From assembly GCF_002117105.1 (NCBI RefSeq), contig NZ_CP019343.1, positions 930,001-994,000 on the forward strand: DNA of 64,000 nucleotides. The letters are read 5' to 3'. Every line of letters starts with the position of its first letter. Position 1 is the stretch's first letter. Below are positions 61,592 through 64,000 of this stretch, in pieces. The translations under genes were made by a program, and so were the position numbers. The DNA comes from Oceanicoccus sagamiensis. GTDB lineage: Bacteria; Pseudomonadota; Gammaproteobacteria; Pseudomonadales; Dasaniaceae. The notes beneath the pieces are model-generated. The model searched no databases. It had not been told where the DNA came from and saw nothing but the letters and a program-made list of their open reading frames with translations.

Positions 61592-64000
61592 CCTTGTAGC
61601 CGGATTAATTTTTTCCACGTTAACGCTTAGCGCTGCCAACTGTTCTGACAGAACCTCTTTGCTGATTTTACCCTGCTGATATAAACCGGTTATTGCTGCC
61701 TGCATAATATAGTCAGCACTGATTTCAAAGAAATCGCGAATATCCTCACGGGATTCACTGATACCATAACCATCAGTGCCCAATGCAGTATAAATACTCC
61801 CTCCCGAAGGCATCCAGCGCGCAACGCTATTGGGAAGCGCTTTCATATAATCGGTTACCGCAACAAACACACCCTGCTCTTTTTCAAACAAGGACTCAAC
61901 ATAGGGGACTCTGGCTTGCTCCAGCGGGTTTAAACGGTTCCAGCGTTCACAATCATCCGCCTCGCGGTAAAGCTCGTTAAAACTGGTAACACTCCAAATA
62001 TCAACGCTATAGCCTTTCTCTTCTAACGTGGCCGCGGCTGATAAGGCTTGTTGCATGATAGAACCACTGGATAGCAAATGAATTTTATCACCGGTTTGTT
62101 CACTACGTTTAAAACAGTAAGCACCGTTTAAAATACCATCCTGTACCGACTCATCAGCAGGCATCGCTGGCATAATATGGTTTTCATTATAGACCGTGAT
62201 GTAATAGAAAATCTTCTCTTCCAGTTCATACATGCGGTGAATACCATCACGAACGATAACCGCCAATTCAAAAGCAAAAGCAGGGTCATAACTTTTCAGG
62301 TTTGGATAAGTACTCGCTAAAACATGGGAGTGACCATCCTGATGCTGCAAACCTTCACCATTGAGCGTGGTGCGACCTGCCGTGCCACCCAATAAGAAAC
62401 CACGACACATCATATCGGCGCAGGACCAAATCATATCTCCTACTCGCTGAAAGCCAAAAATAGAGTAGAAAATATAAAAGGGAATCATTGGTAAGCCATG
62501 TACCGCATAAGCCGTACCCGCCGCCATAAAGGAAGCCATAGCACCGGTCTCACAAATACCTTCCTGTAAAATCTGCCCGTCTTTGGCCTCACGGTATGAC
62601 AATAAACTATCGGCATCTTCCGGCGTATAGTTTTGCCCTTCCGAAGAATAAATACCAGCCACATTAAACAAGCCATCCATACCAAAGGTGCGAGCTTCAT
62701 CTGGCACAATAGGCACAACGTATTGCCCTATCTCCTTGTCTTTTAATAGTTGCGCTAAAATTCTGACAATGGCTGAGGTGGTCGACATTTCTCTATCGCC
62801 ATTGCCCTGCAAAAATTTGTTAAAGCTTGCCAGCTCAGGCGTTTTGATCGGCAGGCAATTAACTTCACGTCGGGGAAGATACCCTCCCAGGCCTTCACGA
62901 TGCCGATTTAGGTAGTCCAGCTCTTCGCTACCCTCTGCCGGGCGATAAAAATCACCACGTTTAATTGCCTCGTCATCCAGCGGAATCCCGAAATCTTTGG
63001 CACACTGTAAACGCTCTTCTGCACTAAGGTTTTTCTTTTGGTGAGCGGTATTTCTTCCCTGCGCTCCGGCCCCCATACCTTCGCCTTTAACCGTTTTTAC
63101 TAAAATTACGGTTGGCTTGTCATGAGATTTTTCAGCCCGGTCAAAAGCTGCGAAGATTTTCTTGGGGTCCTGACCACCCCGTTTAATTTCTTTTAACTCT
63201 TCATCGGTTAAAGAGTTCATCATTTGCTCAAGCTCAGGGTTACCATCCACCCAGTGTTCACGCTGCTGGTCACCGCTTAATACGGAGTAACGCTGATAGT
63301 CACCATCAACACAATCTTCCATCCGTTTACGGAGAGTGCCATTTTGATCCTGGGCCAATAAACCATCCCAACCACTGCCCCAAATCACTTTAACGACATT
63401 CCAATCAGCGCCGCGAAAGGTTCTTTCTAATTCCTGAATAATCTTGCCGTTACCCCTAACAGGGCCGTCAAGGCGCTGTAGGTTACAGTTAATCACCAGC
63501 ACTAAATTATCCAGTTTTTCTCGGGCGGCAATATTAATCGTACCCAATACCTCCGGCTCATCCGATTCACCATCACCAATAAAACACCAAACCTTGCCAC
63601 CGTTTTTAGGTTTTAAGCCACGGTTTTCCAAATACTTGGCAAAGCGCGCCTGATATATAGCAGAGGGCGTTGACAGCCCCATCGATGCATTGGGCATCTG
63701 CCAAAAATCAGGCATTAAACGCGGATGCGGGTAAGAACACAGACCACCACCGGGTTTTAATTCACGACGGAAATTACCCACCTGCTGTTCACTCAAACGC
63801 CCCTCAACAAATGCTCTGGCGTAAACACCGGGAGCAGCATGGGGCTGTGATAACAGTAAATCACCGCCGTAGTCCTGAGTCCGGGCACGGAAGAAATGAT
63901 TAAACCCCACCTCCATCATGGTGGCCGCTGAAGCATACGTCGCGATATGACCACCAACACCGGTACCTTGATCCTGCGCCTGCAAAACCATCGCCATCGC
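61589..64000 (-). CDS. aceE: Pyruvate dehydrogenase E1, homodimeric type (5' end outside window)
   Basis: C-terminal 800 or so residues of the alpha2-type E1 of the pyruvate dehydrogenase complex, which decarboxylates pyruvate with TPP and passes the acetyl group to E2. Visible are GGHIATYASAATMMEVGFNH, LCSYPHPRLMPDFWQ, the TPP motif CFIGDGESDEPEV with NCNLQRLDGPVRGNG, and in the second half FYIFYSIFGFQRVGD and GRTTLNGEGLQHQDGHSH. The C terminus is at 61589; the frame is open at the right edge. The first, roughly 85-residue, part of the protein is missing. Confidence 0.96.
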   Translation of the reverse strand, partial: AMAMVLQAQDQGTGVGGHIATYASAATMMEVGFNHFFRARTQDYGGDLLLSQPHAAPGVYARAFVEGRLSEQQVGNFRRELKPGGGLCSYPHPRLMPDFWQMPNASMGLSTPSAIYQARFAKYLENRGLKPKNGGKVWCFIGDGESDEPEVLGTINIAAREKLDNLVLVINCNLQRLDGPVRGNGKIIQELERTFRGADWNVVKVIWGSGWDGLLAQDQNGTLRKRMEDCVDGDYQRYSVLSGDQQREHWVDGNPELEQMMNSLTDEELKEIKRGGQDPKKIFAAFDRAEKSHDKPTVILVKTVKGEGMGAGAQGRNTAHQKKNLSAEERLQCAKDFGIPLDDEAIKRGDFYRPAEGSEELDYLNRHREGLGGYLPRREVNCLPIKTPELASFNKFLQGNGDREMSTTSAIVRILAQLLKDKEIGQYVVPIVPDEARTFGMDGLFNVAGIYSSEGQNYTPEDADSLLSYREAKDGQILQEGICETGAMASFMAAGTAYAVHGLPMIPFYIFYSIFGFQRVGDMIWSCADMMCRGFLLGGTAGRTTLNGEGLQHQDGHSHVLASTYPNLKSYDPAFAFELAVIVRDGIHRMYELEEKIFYYITVYNENHIMPAMPADESVQDGILNGAYCFKRSEQTGDKIHLLSSGSIMQQALSAAATLEEKGYSVDIWSVTSFNELYREADDCERWNRLNPLEQARVPYVESLFEKEQGVFVAVTDYMKALPNSVARWMPSGGSIYTALGTDGYGISESREDIRDFFEISADYIMQAAITGLYQQGKISKEVLSEQLAALSVNVEKINPATR

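Overview
The window is a chromosomal segment of a heterotrophic, probably marine, Gammaproteobacterium. By eye the base composition is slightly below 50% G+C. Supporting markers are a homodimeric-type pyruvate dehydrogenase E1 (aceE), a CsrA/RsmA regulator, an ECF sigma factor with a ChrR-type cupin anti-sigma next to a cyclopropane-fatty-acid cluster, TonB/RND envelope systems and many secreted redox proteins. A Spongiibacteraceae/Cellvibrionales-like host is my inference only; no rRNA or tRNA gene is visible to test it.

Layout. 1-3414: RND efflux pump permease (cut by the window edge) and its adaptor. 3637-4000: four tandem 97-bp REP/BIME-like units. 4170-15479: a 12-gene co-directional minus-strand block (MFS transporter, aldehyde dehydrogenase, GST, membrane protein, bilin-reductase-like protein, cytochrome c, MBL hydrolase, lipoproteins, alpha/beta hydrolase, second MFS, methyltransferase-like lipoprotein). 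It is divergent from 15673-18818 (alpha/beta hydrolase, Tat-lipoprotein UbiD decarboxylase, Tat-lipoprotein epoxide-hydrolase-like protein). 18902-23732: hydrolase, Tat-dependent amidohydrolase, two long inverted repeats, RetSat/CrtI-like FAD enzyme. 23874-28168: PadR regulator, outer-membrane protein, SulP transporter and small proteins. 28524-39548: a second module (NTT/MFS-like transporter, two secreted Rossmann dehydrogenases, flavin-reductase-like protein, second Tat-lipoprotein UbiD, Tat-dependent TPP enzyme, cytochrome c, second bilin-reductase-like protein, binding protein, Cys-rich protein). 39621-41693: HupE/UreJ-like protein and DUF4198 protein. 41805-47354: six-gene minus operon (cytochrome b561, cytochrome c, Tat mini-protein, DUF1838, large lipoprotein). 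47772-55182: the DUF2878/CFA synthase/DUF1365/FAD oxidase/SDR/NTF2 cluster divergent from the ECF sigma-ChrR pair, with back-to-back TGATCC-type promoters. 55257-61203: csrA, NmrA-like protein, membrane protein, TonB receptor and TetR regulator with palindromic operators. 61048-61545: a fresh 249-bp tandem duplication carrying the same REP-like repeat. 61589-64000: aceE (cut by the window edge).

How the genes may work together. The two central modules share a recurring set: a Tat-signal, lipobox-bearing UbiD-family decarboxylase, a single-haem cytochrome c next to a protein resembling ferredoxin-dependent bilin reductases, an MFS-type transporter, and further oxidoreductases with secretion signals. 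Six proteins in 30 kb carry twin-arginine leaders, and several belong to cofactor enzyme families (prFMN, TPP, metal) normally found in the cytoplasm. I infer an envelope-located catabolic or modification pathway whose substrate cannot be read from the sequence. A shared TGTAAA direct-repeat motif lies about 80-105 bp upstream of both modules and may be the binding site of a common regulator.

Quality caveat. Three genes (UbiD at 16559, the FAD enzyme at 22081, the membrane protein at 56660) are each broken by one missing base in a run of 4-6 C/G. This pattern points to sequencing or assembly errors more than to real pseudogenes.
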